A stretch of 64,000 bases of DNA from Flavobacteriaceae bacterium (GCA_013043685.1 JABDNT010000024.1:61181-125180); one strand, 5' to 3'; shown: positions 6,871 to 17,019, counted from the first letter of the stretch. The notes: generated by a model not told the origin, from the sequence alone. Made by a program: numbers and translations.

Positions 6871-8991
6871 ATGGCAATATTAAACAGTATTAGAAAAAGA
6901 GGAATCTTCCTTATTTTAATTATAGCAATGGCGCTTTTTGCGTTTATTCTTAGTGATGTGCTTACCCGTGGTGGTGGCTCGAGCGTTGAAGACACCATTG
7001 CCACGGTAAATGGGGTTGATATCGACAGGCAGGAATTCGCAGAACTTTTGGAGACTACTCAAAAATCGATGGGTCCAAATGCAAACACCAGTCAGGCAAT
7101 GAAACTTGTTTGGGATCGTGAATTGAGAAGGTTACTGATGGAGGAGCAATATGAAAAATTGGGACTTCGTGTGGAGACCGAACAAATAAATGAAGCCTTA
7201 AGCCTATATCTGGCTGGCGATCCTACATTCCAGGACGAGAATGGAAATTACAGTGAGCTTAAAATGCTTGAATATGTGGCACAGGTAAAAGCAAATGCCA
7301 ATACCAATCCTGCGGCTTTGGAAGCCTGGAACAACTATCTGAGGAATGTAAAGCAAACAGTGCTCGAAAATACATACATGGGAATGTTGCGTGGCGGATT
7401 AAGTTCCACTGTCGCCGATGGGGAACAGCAATATCGTTTTGAAAATGATAAGGTGAACCTGGATTATGTCTACATTCCTTATACATCTATAGACGACGAA
7501 AGTATAGCCATTTCGGAAGAAGAGATCGCTACTTATATCAAAGGCAATCCTAAGAAATTTGAGGTAGATCCACAGGTCGATTTTCAGTATGTTCTGATTG
7601 AAGAAACTGCTTCTCAGGAGGATATTGATGATGCAAGGACAGCGATCATTGGATTACTTGAAAACACCACTGCCCAGAACGATATCACTAACAATATTGA
7701 TACTATTCCCGGATTTCGTGAGACAACTAATTATGCCGAGTTTGTTAATGCGAATTCGGACAATCCGTACACTGACAGGTGGTATAGAAGTGAGCAATTA
7801 CCGGCCGCGATCAAAGATACTGTGTTCGATCTCAATGAAGGAGACGTTTACGGGCCTTACCAGGTTGATAAGACCTTGAATCTTACAAAGGTTATCGAAA
7901 AAAGACAATTACCTGATAGTGCAAGAGTACGCCATATACTTATACCTGCAGGTCTCAATCGCACCGACAGTATTACTCGTACCGACGAACAGGCAAAGAA
8001 AACTGCAGACAGTTTACTAAGTATTCTCAAAGGGAACCGCTCTCGTTTCCCTTCTATGGTAAAGGCCTTCTCTTCAGATGTGAGTAGCATTGTTAACGAT
8101 GGCGTTTACGAGTGGTTTGATTATAACCAGATGGTTCCTGCATTCAGAGATTATTCCTTCGAGCAGAACACTGGAGATATTGGAATCGCAAAGACGAATT
8201 TTGGTTATCATATCATAGAGGTATTAGGACAGAAAGATTTTAAGAATGTGATAAAGATTGCTACAATTACGAAGGAAATTGAGCCTTCGGAAGAAACGAT
8301 CAATAACATATTTGCGGAGGCGACTAACTTCGAAATAGAAGCAGCCAATGGAGATTTTGCGGAACAGGCAAATACTCAGGAGATTCCTTTGCGTCCAGTA
8401 AACAAAGTAGGTGAATTGGATTCCAATATACCAGGTCTTGGTACAAGTCGTCAGGTTGTAACCTGGGCCTTTAACGAAGAAACTAACATCGGTGATATAA
8501 GTCGATTCAATGTACCGCAAGGATACGCGATCGTGCAGCTTACACGTAGGTCTCCGAGAGGATTAAAAAGTATTTCTGAAGCCTCGGCCGAAGTTACGCC
8601 TATCCTGAGAAACCAGAAAAAAGCAGCTCAGATCATGGCAAATTCCAGCGGAACTACCCTTCAGGAAGTTGCAGCTTCACAAAATGTAACTGTGCAAACA
8701 GCTACTGCTGTTACTATGGCTGCACCAACCATTCCCGGTGCCGGAAATGAACCAAAGGTAGTTGGTGCTGCTTTCGGAACAGAACCAGGACAAGAAACTG
8801 GTTTAATTGAAGGTAATACCGGCGTTTTCAAAGTAAGGGTGACAGCATTGAACAAAGCTCCGGACCTCGATAATTATACGCCATATGCGAGCCAGTTGGA
8901 TACGGGTGTTTCGCAAGGTTTAAGTTCGAATGTGTTCAATGCGCTGAAGGAATCTGCAGATATCGAAGATAATAGAGCCACTTTCTACTAA
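6871..8991 (+). CDS. PpiD/SurA-type peptidylprolyl isomerase, membrane-anchored
   Basis: A periplasmic foldase of 706 residues. It starts MAILNSIRKRGIFLILIIAM, a basic tip followed by one membrane anchor, as in PpiD. A SurA_N-like helical domain (about 40-200) comes next, with TVNGVDIDRQEFAELL at its start. One parvulin-type domain starts near residue 350 (ARVRHILIPA) and ends near FGYHIIEVLGQK (about 450). A helical C-terminal region follows. It should help outer-membrane and secreted proteins fold after Sec export. It is separated by 89 bases from the previous gene and ends in a shared bidirectional terminator, so it may be a single-gene unit. Confidence 0.87.
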   Translation: MAILNSIRKRGIFLILIIAMALFAFILSDVLTRGGGSSVEDTIATVNGVDIDRQEFAELLETTQKSMGPNANTSQAMKLVWDRELRRLLMEEQYEKLGLRVETEQINEALSLYLAGDPTFQDENGNYSELKMLEYVAQVKANANTNPAALEAWNNYLRNVKQTVLENTYMGMLRGGLSSTVADGEQQYRFENDKVNLDYVYIPYTSIDDESIAISEEEIATYIKGNPKKFEVDPQVDFQYVLIEETASQEDIDDARTAIIGLLENTTAQNDITNNIDTIPGFRETTNYAEFVNANSDNPYTDRWYRSEQLPAAIKDTVFDLNEGDVYGPYQVDKTLNLTKVIEKRQLPDSARVRHILIPAGLNRTDSITRTDEQAKKTADSLLSILKGNRSRFPSMVKAFSSDVSSIVNDGVYEWFDYNQMVPAFRDYSFEQNTGDIGIAKTNFGYHIIEVLGQKDFKNVIKIATITKEIEPSEETINNIFAEATNFEIEAANGDFAEQANTQEIPLRPVNKVGELDSNIPGLGTSRQVVTWAFNEETNIGDISRFNVPQGYAIVQLTRRSPRGLKSISEASAEVTPILRNQKKAAQIMANSSGTTLQEVAASQNVTVQTATAVTMAAPTIPGAGNEPKVVGAAFGTEPGQETGLIEGNTGVFKVRVTALNKAPDLDNYTPYASQLDTGVSQGLSSNVFNALKESADIEDNRATFY

Positions 8992-9014
8992 GAGGCAGTT
9001 AGTTCAAATAATAT

Positions 9015-9052
9015 AAATCCTTTTTTGCCATCGGTGAAAGAGGATTTTTTAT
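9015..9052. terminator. Bidirectional terminator between ppiD-like gene and GHMP kinase gene
   Basis: AAATCCT pairs with AGGATTT, extended inwards by TTTTT with GAAAG and GCC with GGT around a three-base loop. A T run lies on each strand. It sits between two convergent genes and overlaps the last codon and stop of the minus-strand gene. Confidence 0.75.
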
Positions 9053-9954
9053 TTCAGCATATCTGTGAATGGGATAATAGTTGGATAACCTTTGTCCGTA
9101 AAGTATTTCATTTTTGAAGCATCTCCGCTTACCAATATAAAATCTCCTCCCCAGGCACCCAGGCTTTTTACGAGACCGGGATAGTCGGGAAAAAGCTTAT
9201 CCTTCACTTTGGGAAGTCCCAATAATTGGGAAATTATGGTTTCGTGCTCTTCCATTAAGGTAGTAAATTCTGTCAATTCCTCACAAGCAACGATCTTAAG
9301 TGTTAAAGCCGAAATGGCGGAGAGTACCTTACTTTTATCAACTGTTATTTTTCGATAAAGCGCAATTCCCTCCTTACTGTCTTGTTTAATGTTCAGATGG
9401 ATGAAATACAATCGATCTGTAAATTTCCATGGCAAACGTACTGGTGTGCTTACGGGTTTATCAGCTTTATTAGAATAGAGGATAGGGGATTCATGCTGCG
9501 CTGCTGCAATGTCGTACCCACTGCCACCGAAACTTTCACTGAGGAGCTTAAATCCGTCGATTTCGGCCCACTGTGCAATATTATTGATCAAGGTAGATGA
9601 AGTTCCCAGGCCCCAATTTCGAGGGAAATTAAGTTTTGTAGTAATACTATACCCTTCCTCTCCGTCGAGAAAATCGGGATTCAATTGTCGCGCTTTCCGG
9701 AGAATTTTAAGCAATAATTCTGAAGTTTCGTCCATGGATGAAGACATTATCTTGTTATCCTTCAAACTGAAAACGCCTTTGTACCAGGCATGTTCATCCA
9801 TATCCAAACTTGTCCAACTTACCTCTATCCTCTCTGAATTGCTGACTGAAAGCGACTGTCCGTAAACCGTTGGTATAGCAAGAGCCAGGGCTCCATCGAG
9901 AACCAGATATTCACCTGTGAGCAGTAGTTTACCATTGCTGTGAAAGGTTTGCAT
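9049..9954 (-). CDS. GYDIA-family GHMP kinase, probable mevalonate-pathway kinase
   Basis: A GHMP-superfamily small-molecule kinase of 301 residues. The opening FHSNGKLLLTGEYLVLDGALA is the mevalonate or phosphomevalonate kinase signature, WGLGTSSTLINNIAQW near residue 115 is the ATP-binding glycine loop, and GSGYDIAAAQ near 145 gives this Bacteroidetes subfamily its name. It lies one base downstream of the HMG-CoA reductase gene on the same strand. That makes a role in turning mevalonate into isopentenyl diphosphate very likely. Whether it acts on mevalonate or phosphomevalonate is not decidable from sequence. Confidence 0.85.
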   Translation of the reverse strand: MQTFHSNGKLLLTGEYLVLDGALALAIPTVYGQSLSVSNSERIEVSWTSLDMDEHAWYKGVFSLKDNKIMSSSMDETSELLLKILRKARQLNPDFLDGEEGYSITTKLNFPRNWGLGTSSTLINNIAQWAEIDGFKLLSESFGGSGYDIAAAQHESPILYSNKADKPVSTPVRLPWKFTDRLYFIHLNIKQDSKEGIALYRKITVDKSKVLSAISALTLKIVACEELTEFTTLMEEHETIISQLLGLPKVKDKLFPDYPGLVKSLGAWGGDFILVSGDASKMKYFTDKGYPTIIPFTDMLK

Positions 9955-9955
9955 C

Positions 9956-11269
9956 TTAGCGTCTTAATTTTTCAATGAAGTTAACGGCAGCGATATGCGA
10001 TACCGTATTTTTTGTGAAATGCTGAATTGCTTTTTCCTTTTCATCAGAAGTCGCTTCAAGCTGGTTTAGAATATTCATCAGGTGCATCTTCATATGGCCC
10101 TTCTGAATACCTGTGGTAACCAGAGATCGTATCGCGGCGAAATTCTGGGCCAGGCCGGCGACGGCTGCAATTCCCATAAGTTCCTGTGCCGACGGGTTAT
10201 GTAATAATTGGAGGGCAAATTTTACCAGCGGATGCAGGCCTGTTAGGCCACCCACAGTTCCCAGTGCTAATGGGATCTCTATACTGAAGGTAAAAATGCC
10301 GTCTTCAACATTTGCCTGGGTTAAACTCGTGTACTTACCTTCTTTGGCGGCAAAGGCATGAATTCCGGCTTCAACTGCCCTAAAATCATTTCCAGTAGCC
10401 AAAATAACCGAATCTATACCATTCATGATACCTTTATTGTGCGTCACTGCTCTTCGAATTTCAGTGCGAGCAATGTCCACAGCTCTCACAAAATCCCTGG
10501 CAAAGGTTTCACCGTCCGTTCCATTCTCGGTCAATTCCTCAACGGCACATCGTACAGAGGCCCGAACCATGCACTCGGGAACATAGTTAGACAGTATGCT
10601 AAGCACGACCTTGGGTGTTGTTGAATTCTTCGAAAACTCCGGATGAGATGCTGCCTTTTGTTCAAAAGTAATGGCAATTTCTTCCAGGCAACTGTTGATG
10701 AAGTTAGCTCCCATCGCATCGAGTGTTTCAAAAGTGCAATGCAGTTGGAAATATCCCGGAAGGGCCTCAGTGGTATCAATTAATTCAATATCCAGCAGTC
10801 CGCCTCCACGTACCTTCATATTCTTCTCAATATCACTAATTGAAACGAGCAGCGCAGGTTTTACATCAGCAAAAAATTTGAAGATCAATTCCTTATTTCC
10901 GAAATAATCGATATGAACTTGCCCGTTCTTTATTGTAGAAATCACTTCTGTATTGAACCCTCCGCGGTCCAACCAGAACTTAGCGGCATTACTGGCGGCT
11001 GCAATTACCGAGCTTTCTTCAATAACCATCGGTATGGTATACATCCGGCCATTAATTTTAAAATTCGGTGCAATTCCAAAAGGCAGGTAATAATTGGATA
11101 TGGTGTTTTCCGTAAAATCGTCATGCAATTCCTGGAGTCGGGTGTTGTTGTTCCAATATTGCTTTAAAGTGATTAACGCATCTTCATTATCGTTGAAATA
11201 GTTGTGTACCAACCATTCGATTTTTTCTTGCTTCGACTTTTTTGAAAATCCGGAAACAGGGACAGGCAT
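9956..11269 (-). CDS. mvaA: Hydroxymethylglutaryl-CoA reductase, class II
   Basis: Reduces HMG-CoA to mevalonate in the cytoplasm. The 437-residue protein has the class II N-terminus (GFSKKSKQEKIEWL). It also carries the conserved segments DAMGANFIN (about 185), KGIMNGIDSVILATGNDFRA (about 280-298) and GTVGGLTGLHP (about 343), and the C-terminal helix ending near GHMKMHLMNIL that carries the catalytic His. This class is often labelled degradative after the Pseudomonas enzyme. Flavobacteria use it for isoprenoid synthesis, and the GHMP kinase gene one base downstream agrees with that. A TATCTTTG -7 box lies about 20 bases before the ATG. Confidence 0.93.
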   Translation of the reverse strand: MPVPVSGFSKKSKQEKIEWLVHNYFNDNEDALITLKQYWNNNTRLQELHDDFTENTISNYYLPFGIAPNFKINGRMYTIPMVIEESSVIAAASNAAKFWLDRGGFNTEVISTIKNGQVHIDYFGNKELIFKFFADVKPALLVSISDIEKNMKVRGGGLLDIELIDTTEALPGYFQLHCTFETLDAMGANFINSCLEEIAITFEQKAASHPEFSKNSTTPKVVLSILSNYVPECMVRASVRCAVEELTENGTDGETFARDFVRAVDIARTEIRRAVTHNKGIMNGIDSVILATGNDFRAVEAGIHAFAAKEGKYTSLTQANVEDGIFTFSIEIPLALGTVGGLTGLHPLVKFALQLLHNPSAQELMGIAAVAGLAQNFAAIRSLVTTGIQKGHMKMHLMNILNQLEATSDEKEKAIQHFTKNTVSHIAAVNFIEKLRR

Positions 11270-11288
11270 GGAGTTTATATTTGAAACA

Positions 11289-11296
11289 CAAAGATA
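11289..11296 (-). promoter_or_regulatory. -7 box of the mvaA promoter
   Basis: Minus-strand TATCTTTG, a full match to TAnnTTTG, ends 19 bases before the mvaA ATG. No clear -33 TTTG was found at the right distance. The region is the 144-base divergent intergenic stretch shared with the dipeptidyl peptidase gene. Confidence 0.5.
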
Positions 11297-11413
11297 GTAT
11301 TTATACCGAAGGATAAAGGGGTTGAGTTACTAACAAAATGCCTGTATTTAACATAAAAACTACCGAATTTTCATGAAATTTTAGTAAACTTGACCTAACA
11401 AACATTTAACATT

Positions 11414-13630
11414 TTGAAACGAATTTTTTCTACCCCCATGCTATTGCTATTTCTGGCAGTTGGTATTTCCGTTCAAGCACAACAAAAACAAATAACATTA
11501 GAGGAAATCTGGGGAGGGGCATTTCGTACACAACGCCTGGATGTGTTGCGTTCATTGGAAAATGGAAAAGAGTATGCAGTGCTCGATTACAACAGGGCGC
11601 AAGGTGCTTCCACTGTGGATGTATACGATTATGCGAGTGGAGAGAAAGTAAGAACACTTATCAATTCAAGCGAATTGGAGGATATAAATTATATAATATC
11701 CTACGAGTTCAATAAAGACGAGACGAAAATGTTACTTGCTACTCAGTTAAAGCAGATCTACAGACGCTCTTCAATAGGCACCTATTATGTTTACGATATA
11801 AATACAAAAAAACTGACCCTGGTCTCTGAAAAGCAAATCCAGGAGCCTACATTCAGTCCGGACGGGAATAAGATCGCATTTGGTAATAATAACAATCTTT
11901 ACATAAAAGATCTCACCACCGGTATCGAATCACAAATTACAAGCGATGGAATAAAGAATAGTATCATTAACGGTATTACGGATTGGGTTTATGAGGAAGA
12001 GTTCGGCTTTGTAAGGGCCTTCGATTGGAGTAAGGATGGCCGTCGAATTGCATATATCCGTTTTGACGAAACCAACGTACCACGGTTTTCAATGGATGTA
12101 TACGGAGATGAGCTTTATCCTTCACAGCAGGTTTTCAAATATCCGAAAGCCGGTGATCCAAATGCCGAGGTGTCTCTTCATGTTTACGATTTGAATTCAT
12201 CAAGTACTTCAGAAGTCGATCTTTCCGCTTTTAACAACTATTACATACCAAGGATCAATTGGACCAACGATCCCGAAATACTGAGTGTACGGGTGACGAA
12301 TCGCCACCAAAATGAAGTTGATCTTGTATTTGTAAATGCAAAGGACAACTCTTCACGATTAGTCCTGAAAGAAATAGATGATGCCTACGTGGACATTACC
12401 GATGATCTTACTTTTCTGAACGATAACAGCTTCATATGGACGAGCGAGAAAAGTGGCTGGAACCATATTTATCATTACGACCGCAGTGGAAAGCTTATCA
12501 ACCAGGTGACAGATGGAGATTGGGAAGTATCAAATTTCTATGGATTCGATCCCGCCACAGGACGGATCTACTATCAGAGTTCCGAAGACGGAAGTATTAA
12601 CCGAGGCGTTTATTCCGTTTCTCAAACCGGGAAGAATAAAGTGAAACTCTCACAAAGAACGGGTTCCAACAGTGCTTCTTTCAGCGCTGATTATTCTTAT
12701 TTTATCAACACTTTTTCCGATACTCAAACCCCTTATATCTTCACTTTACATCAGGCCAAGAATGGTGAACAGGTAAGGGAGATCAAAAATAATAATGAAC
12801 TAAGAGACAAGGTCGCCGGTTATGCTGTATCACCCAAGGAGTTTTCTACCATTTCTGTGAACGGTGAAGAATTGAACATGTATATGATCAAGCCAAAGGA
12901 TTTTGATGCGAATAAGAAATATCCTTTGTTTATGTACCAGTATTCAGGCCCAGGATCTCAGAACGTCGCCAATCGATGGGGTGGCGCAAATGATTACTGG
13001 CATCAGATGCTTGCACAGCAGGGGTATATCATCGCTTGTGTTGACGGAAGGGGGACAGGATTGAAAGGCCGTGATTTTAAAAAAATGACTCAAAAAGAAT
13101 TAGGTAAATTTGAGGTTGAAGATCAGGTAGCTGCAGCCGAAAAACTAGGGGTATTACCGTATATTGACGAGAATCGAATTGGGATCTGGGGCTGGAGTTA
13201 CGGAGGATTCATGTCATCAAATTGCTTATTCCAGGCACCGGAAACTTTTTCAATGGCTATTGCAGTAGCACCTGTGACGAGCTGGCGTTTTTACGATACA
13301 ATTTATACAGAACGCTATATGCAGACCCCGCAGGAGAATCCCGAAGGTTATGATAATAATTCGCCTATCACCCATGTGGACGGACTAAAAGGCGATTTTT
13401 TATTGGTGCACGGAAGTGCCGATGACAATGTGCATGTTCAAAATACCATGCGACTTGTGGAAGCTCTTGTGCAGGCAGATAAGAACTTCGAATGGATGGT
13501 CTATCCCGACAAAAACCACGGGATATATGGTGGCAACACACGACTACACCTTTACAAAAAAATGACTCGGTTTATCCAGGAATCGCTGGGTAAGACAGAA
13601 TCTGAAAGCCTCGTTCAGATAAAGAACTAA
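11414..13630 (+). CDS. Dipeptidyl peptidase IV (family S9B)
   Basis: A secreted serine peptidase that removes X-Pro or X-Ala dipeptides from peptide N-termini. The 738-residue product has a signal peptide ending SVQAQ, an eight-bladed beta-propeller with the conserved DWVYEEEFGF segment near residue 195, and a C-terminal alpha/beta-hydrolase domain. The catalytic triad is visible as Ser595 (GWSYGG), Asp670 or Asp671 (GSADDNVH) and His702 (NHGI), with spacing equal to the Porphyromonas enzyme. The start is TTG: the first ATG, eight codons later, would remove the basic tip of the signal peptide. Two peptide transporter genes follow directly. Confidence 0.93.
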   Translation: MKRIFSTPMLLLFLAVGISVQAQQKQITLEEIWGGAFRTQRLDVLRSLENGKEYAVLDYNRAQGASTVDVYDYASGEKVRTLINSSELEDINYIISYEFNKDETKMLLATQLKQIYRRSSIGTYYVYDINTKKLTLVSEKQIQEPTFSPDGNKIAFGNNNNLYIKDLTTGIESQITSDGIKNSIINGITDWVYEEEFGFVRAFDWSKDGRRIAYIRFDETNVPRFSMDVYGDELYPSQQVFKYPKAGDPNAEVSLHVYDLNSSSTSEVDLSAFNNYYIPRINWTNDPEILSVRVTNRHQNEVDLVFVNAKDNSSRLVLKEIDDAYVDITDDLTFLNDNSFIWTSEKSGWNHIYHYDRSGKLINQVTDGDWEVSNFYGFDPATGRIYYQSSEDGSINRGVYSVSQTGKNKVKLSQRTGSNSASFSADYSYFINTFSDTQTPYIFTLHQAKNGEQVREIKNNNELRDKVAGYAVSPKEFSTISVNGEELNMYMIKPKDFDANKKYPLFMYQYSGPGSQNVANRWGGANDYWHQMLAQQGYIIACVDGRGTGLKGRDFKKMTQKELGKFEVEDQVAAAEKLGVLPYIDENRIGIWGWSYGGFMSSNCLFQAPETFSMAIAVAPVTSWRFYDTIYTERYMQTPQENPEGYDNNSPITHVDGLKGDFLLVHGSADDNVHVQNTMRLVEALVQADKNFEWMVYPDKNHGIYGGNTRLHLYKKMTRFIQESLGKTESESLVQIKN

Positions 13631-13670
13631 AAACGCTAAGACAACTAATATCTAACTAATAACAAATTTT

Positions 13671-15236
13671 ATGGACTCTGTATTTGAAAACCAAAAAAAG
13701 CTATTCGGTCATCCGGTTGGTTTATACATACTGTTTTTAACAGAAATGTGGGAACGATTTTCCTACTACGGTATGCGTGCGATTCTCGTGCTTTACCTTG
13801 TTGCTGAAACAGGTGATATTAATCCCGGACTTGGATGGGCTAATAATAATGCAATAGCTCTTTACGGTTGGTATACAATGTTCGTATACGTGGCATCTAT
13901 TCCCGGTGGGATCATAGCCGACAAGTTAATTGGACAGAAGAAAGCGGTATTTGTTGGAGGGCTGCTACTGGTCGCCGGGCATAGTATTCTGGCGATTGAA
14001 GAAATGTGGGCATTTTATTCAGGTTTGATCCTCATCGTAATGGGTGTTGGAATGCTGAAACCTAACATTTCCACTATGGTAGGAGGTCTTTATCCAAAAA
14101 ATGAACAAAACAAACGAGATATGGGCTTCTATATCTTCTACATGGGGATCAATCTTGGAGCTGCGGCAGCAGCCTTAGCAGTTGGTTATGTAGGAGAGAA
14201 TATAGGATGGCACTACGGATTTGGAATGGCAGGTGTAGGTATGGCTCTTGGGCAGTTAACATACTGGTATGGTCAGAAATATTTAAAACATGTCGGGAAT
14301 CTCGTTATAGATACCCGAAGTGAAGAAGAAAAGAAGGAATCAAAAAATTTACTCGTCTCTATTTTCCATCATACGAATTCAATCATTGGATTTACATTTA
14401 TGGTACTCGCCGGGGCGGCCGTATGGTTATTTGCAGATTCATGGTCGTATGGACTGCTTATCATAGGCCTCGCATTTGCTGTGGGAGTAGGGATCGTTGT
14501 GTATAACGACGGAAACAAGGTTGAAAAGGACAGAATATTGGTTACTTATATATCCTTTTTGATCATCATAATTTTCTGGGGTTCTTTTGAACAGGCCGGT
14601 GGATTGTTGAACGTATATGCGAAACAAAAGACAGATCTTTCGTTGATGGGTCTTGAGGTTCCTGCAAGTTGGTTCCAATCGGTAAATGCAATCTTCATCC
14701 TGATCTTCGCTACCCTTGTTGGTAGTTTCTGGGTCTGGTGGAAGAACCGGAAAAGAGAATCGTCCTCGCTATTCAAAATGGCAGTAGGGGTGATCATTAT
14801 GGGATGGGGATTCTTCTTCATGTCGATCGCCAGTAGAGAAGTAGGATATGATGCAGCTGGTGAAATTATTGCTAAATCAGGTATGCAATGGTTGGTTCTG
14901 GCCTACCTTTTTCATACTATTGGTGAGCTCTGTGCATCCCCCGTTGCGCTGTCGTTTATCACGAAACTTGCCCCGGAACGCTGGATGGCGTTTATGATGG
15001 GAGCTTATTTTGCTGCTACCGGACTTGGAAACAAACTGGCAGGATTCCTGGGTGAATCTGCTTCCGATATGGGTGAATTCACCATTTTCACCGGTATAGC
15101 AGTTTTCTGTACCATAATAGGAATATTAGTGATCCTCGTTATTAAGCCACTGAAACGTCTCACCCATAATGCCGAGAATCGCGAAGGCAGTAACAATGAC
15201 GAAACAGAAGGATTTGAACTAGCAGATAACAACTAA
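13671..15236 (+). CDS. POT-family proton-coupled peptide transporter (copy 1)
   Basis: A major-facilitator protein of 521 residues with about 12-14 membrane segments that imports di- and tripeptides with protons. The first helix carries the family motif EMWERFSYYGMRAILV (ExxERFxYY) near residue 24, and the FYIFYMGINLGA segment near 158 is the second PTR2 signature. A polar tail (NREGSNNDETEGFE) ends the protein. It lies 40 bases after the dipeptidyl peptidase gene and 10 bases before a second, divergent paralogue. Together the three genes form a plausible peptide-uptake operon in which the peptidase supplies dipeptides for the carriers. Confidence 0.93.
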   Translation: MDSVFENQKKLFGHPVGLYILFLTEMWERFSYYGMRAILVLYLVAETGDINPGLGWANNNAIALYGWYTMFVYVASIPGGIIADKLIGQKKAVFVGGLLLVAGHSILAIEEMWAFYSGLILIVMGVGMLKPNISTMVGGLYPKNEQNKRDMGFYIFYMGINLGAAAAALAVGYVGENIGWHYGFGMAGVGMALGQLTYWYGQKYLKHVGNLVIDTRSEEEKKESKNLLVSIFHHTNSIIGFTFMVLAGAAVWLFADSWSYGLLIIGLAFAVGVGIVVYNDGNKVEKDRILVTYISFLIIIIFWGSFEQAGGLLNVYAKQKTDLSLMGLEVPASWFQSVNAIFILIFATLVGSFWVWWKNRKRESSSLFKMAVGVIIMGWGFFFMSIASREVGYDAAGEIIAKSGMQWLVLAYLFHTIGELCASPVALSFITKLAPERWMAFMMGAYFAATGLGNKLAGFLGESASDMGEFTIFTGIAVFCTIIGILVILVIKPLKRLTHNAENREGSNNDETEGFELADNN

Positions 15237-15246
15237 ACAACCAAAT

Positions 15247-17019
15247 ATGACAACCGATAAAGAGAACTTCTTCGAAAATAAAGTACTTGGACACCCGGCT
15301 GGATTGTTCGTACTGTTCTTTACTGAAATGTGGGAGCGTTTCTCCTACTACGGAATGCGCGCAATCCTTGTTATTTTCCTAACAGGTGCGCTCTTAGGGG
15401 ATAATCCCGGATGGGAATGGTCTACAGAAGCAGCCCTGTCCCTATTAGGAACCTATGCTATGCTCGTTTACCTGACACCCCTGCTTGGTGGATGGTTGGC
15501 CGATAATAAGATCGGTTATCGAATGGCAGTAGTAATAGGTGCCTTGCTAATGACCATGGGACATGCATCCATGGCCGTTGAAACACCCACTTTTCTCTAT
15601 ATCGGTATCGCGTTACTGATCCTTGGTAATGGATTCTTTAAACCGAATATGACGTCCATTATCTCGAAAATGTATGAAGGCCATGACGAAAAAAAGGATG
15701 GTGCTTATAACATTTTTTACATGGGTGTGAATGCAGGGGCTTTCCTGGGAATCATGCTTTGCGGATGGGTAGGTGAAGTTGTAGGCTGGAGCTATGGTTT
15801 CGGTTTGGCAGGTGTTTTTATGCTACTGGGAATGCTTCAATTCTATTTTGCACAGCCTTTGTTTGGAAATGTTGGGGATAAGCCTAAAAAGAAAGAACTC
15901 CAGAAACTGGAAGTTGTTGAAGACCCAACAGGTACAGCCGAAAATGAGGCTCCAAAACTGAACAATTTCAGGATTATGGATGTCGCGTTGATCGTGCTGT
16001 TCACGGTATCGGCCTTGATATTCATAATAAATGACCCATTGAGTAAGATTGGCGATATCCAAACTCTGAATTTCGACCTAATGGGTATGACCGATTCCCT
16101 CTTCTTTGCACTGTTGGCAGCTGTAACATTTATTGTGCTACTGATAATTAGGTTACCGAGATACATAAGAATAGAACGTGATAGAATGATCGCCTTTGCG
16201 ATATTCTGTGTGTTTACGGTATTCTTTTGGGCAGCTTTTGAGCAGGCAGCCGGTTCGATGCCGATTTACATTCGCGATTTTACTAGTCGTGTATTAGAAG
16301 GGAATGCCGCGATGGGCTTCAAGATTGTTGACCTAATCGTGACAGTTGTTCCGCTATTGATCATTACCTATGTGTTATGGAGCCTGTTTAAAAAGACCTT
16401 TAGCCGTATTGGCCTGTCTAACATTATCCTTGGGTTCAGTTTTGTCATAGTTTGGGCTATTGTAATCTACAAACTCTACGTTGAATTCCAGGCTACAGAA
16501 ACAGAAGTAAAAGTAACATGGTTCGCGATACTTAACTCATTGTTCATTATTATGTTCGCACCGCTCTTCACAAAGTGGTGGGACAGCAAGTACAACCCGC
16601 CAGCATCAGTCAAGTATTTCCTTGGCCTTGCATTACTTGGTATTGGTTTCGCCTTCCTTGCGTTTGGAGCGAGAAATGTTATGGCCGGAGCTGAAAGTGC
16701 CAGCCTGTCCATGGCGTGGGTAGTATTGGCTTATTTATTCCATACCCTGGGAGAGTTATGTTTGTCACCTATGGGATTGTCTTATCTCAGTAAACTAATT
16801 CCGGCAAGAATGATCGCATTTATGTTTGGGGTGTACTACCTCGCCATTGCGATTGGAAATAAATTAGCACACTACGTTGGTGGTGATATCGAACGTATTA
16901 CGGAAGAATACAGTCTGTCTACGTTCTTCCTTATATTCACAATTATTCCAATTGCACTCGGACTTGTTGCTCTCATGCTTCATCCGTTGTTAAAACGCAT
17001 GATGCACGGTGTAAGGTAA
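15247..17019 (+). CDS. POT-family proton-coupled peptide transporter (copy 2)
   Basis: A longer paralogue (590 residues) of the preceding transporter. It has the same first-helix motif EMWERFSYYGMRAILV and the second signature YNIFYMGVNAGAFLG near residue 158. It differs by an enlarged central cytoplasmic linker (KPKKKELQKLEVVEDPTG, about 215-235) and longer loops between the later helices. The two copies clearly arose by duplication but have diverged strongly, which suggests different peptide preference. A terminator follows the stop by about 20 bases and closes the peptide operon. Confidence 0.92.
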   Translation: MTTDKENFFENKVLGHPAGLFVLFFTEMWERFSYYGMRAILVIFLTGALLGDNPGWEWSTEAALSLLGTYAMLVYLTPLLGGWLADNKIGYRMAVVIGALLMTMGHASMAVETPTFLYIGIALLILGNGFFKPNMTSIISKMYEGHDEKKDGAYNIFYMGVNAGAFLGIMLCGWVGEVVGWSYGFGLAGVFMLLGMLQFYFAQPLFGNVGDKPKKKELQKLEVVEDPTGTAENEAPKLNNFRIMDVALIVLFTVSALIFIINDPLSKIGDIQTLNFDLMGMTDSLFFALLAAVTFIVLLIIRLPRYIRIERDRMIAFAIFCVFTVFFWAAFEQAAGSMPIYIRDFTSRVLEGNAAMGFKIVDLIVTVVPLLIITYVLWSLFKKTFSRIGLSNIILGFSFVIVWAIVIYKLYVEFQATETEVKVTWFAILNSLFIIMFAPLFTKWWDSKYNPPASVKYFLGLALLGIGFAFLAFGARNVMAGAESASLSMAWVVLAYLFHTLGELCLSPMGLSYLSKLIPARMIAFMFGVYYLAIAIGNKLAHYVGGDIERITEEYSLSTFFLIFTIIPIALGLVALMLHPLLKRMMHGVR

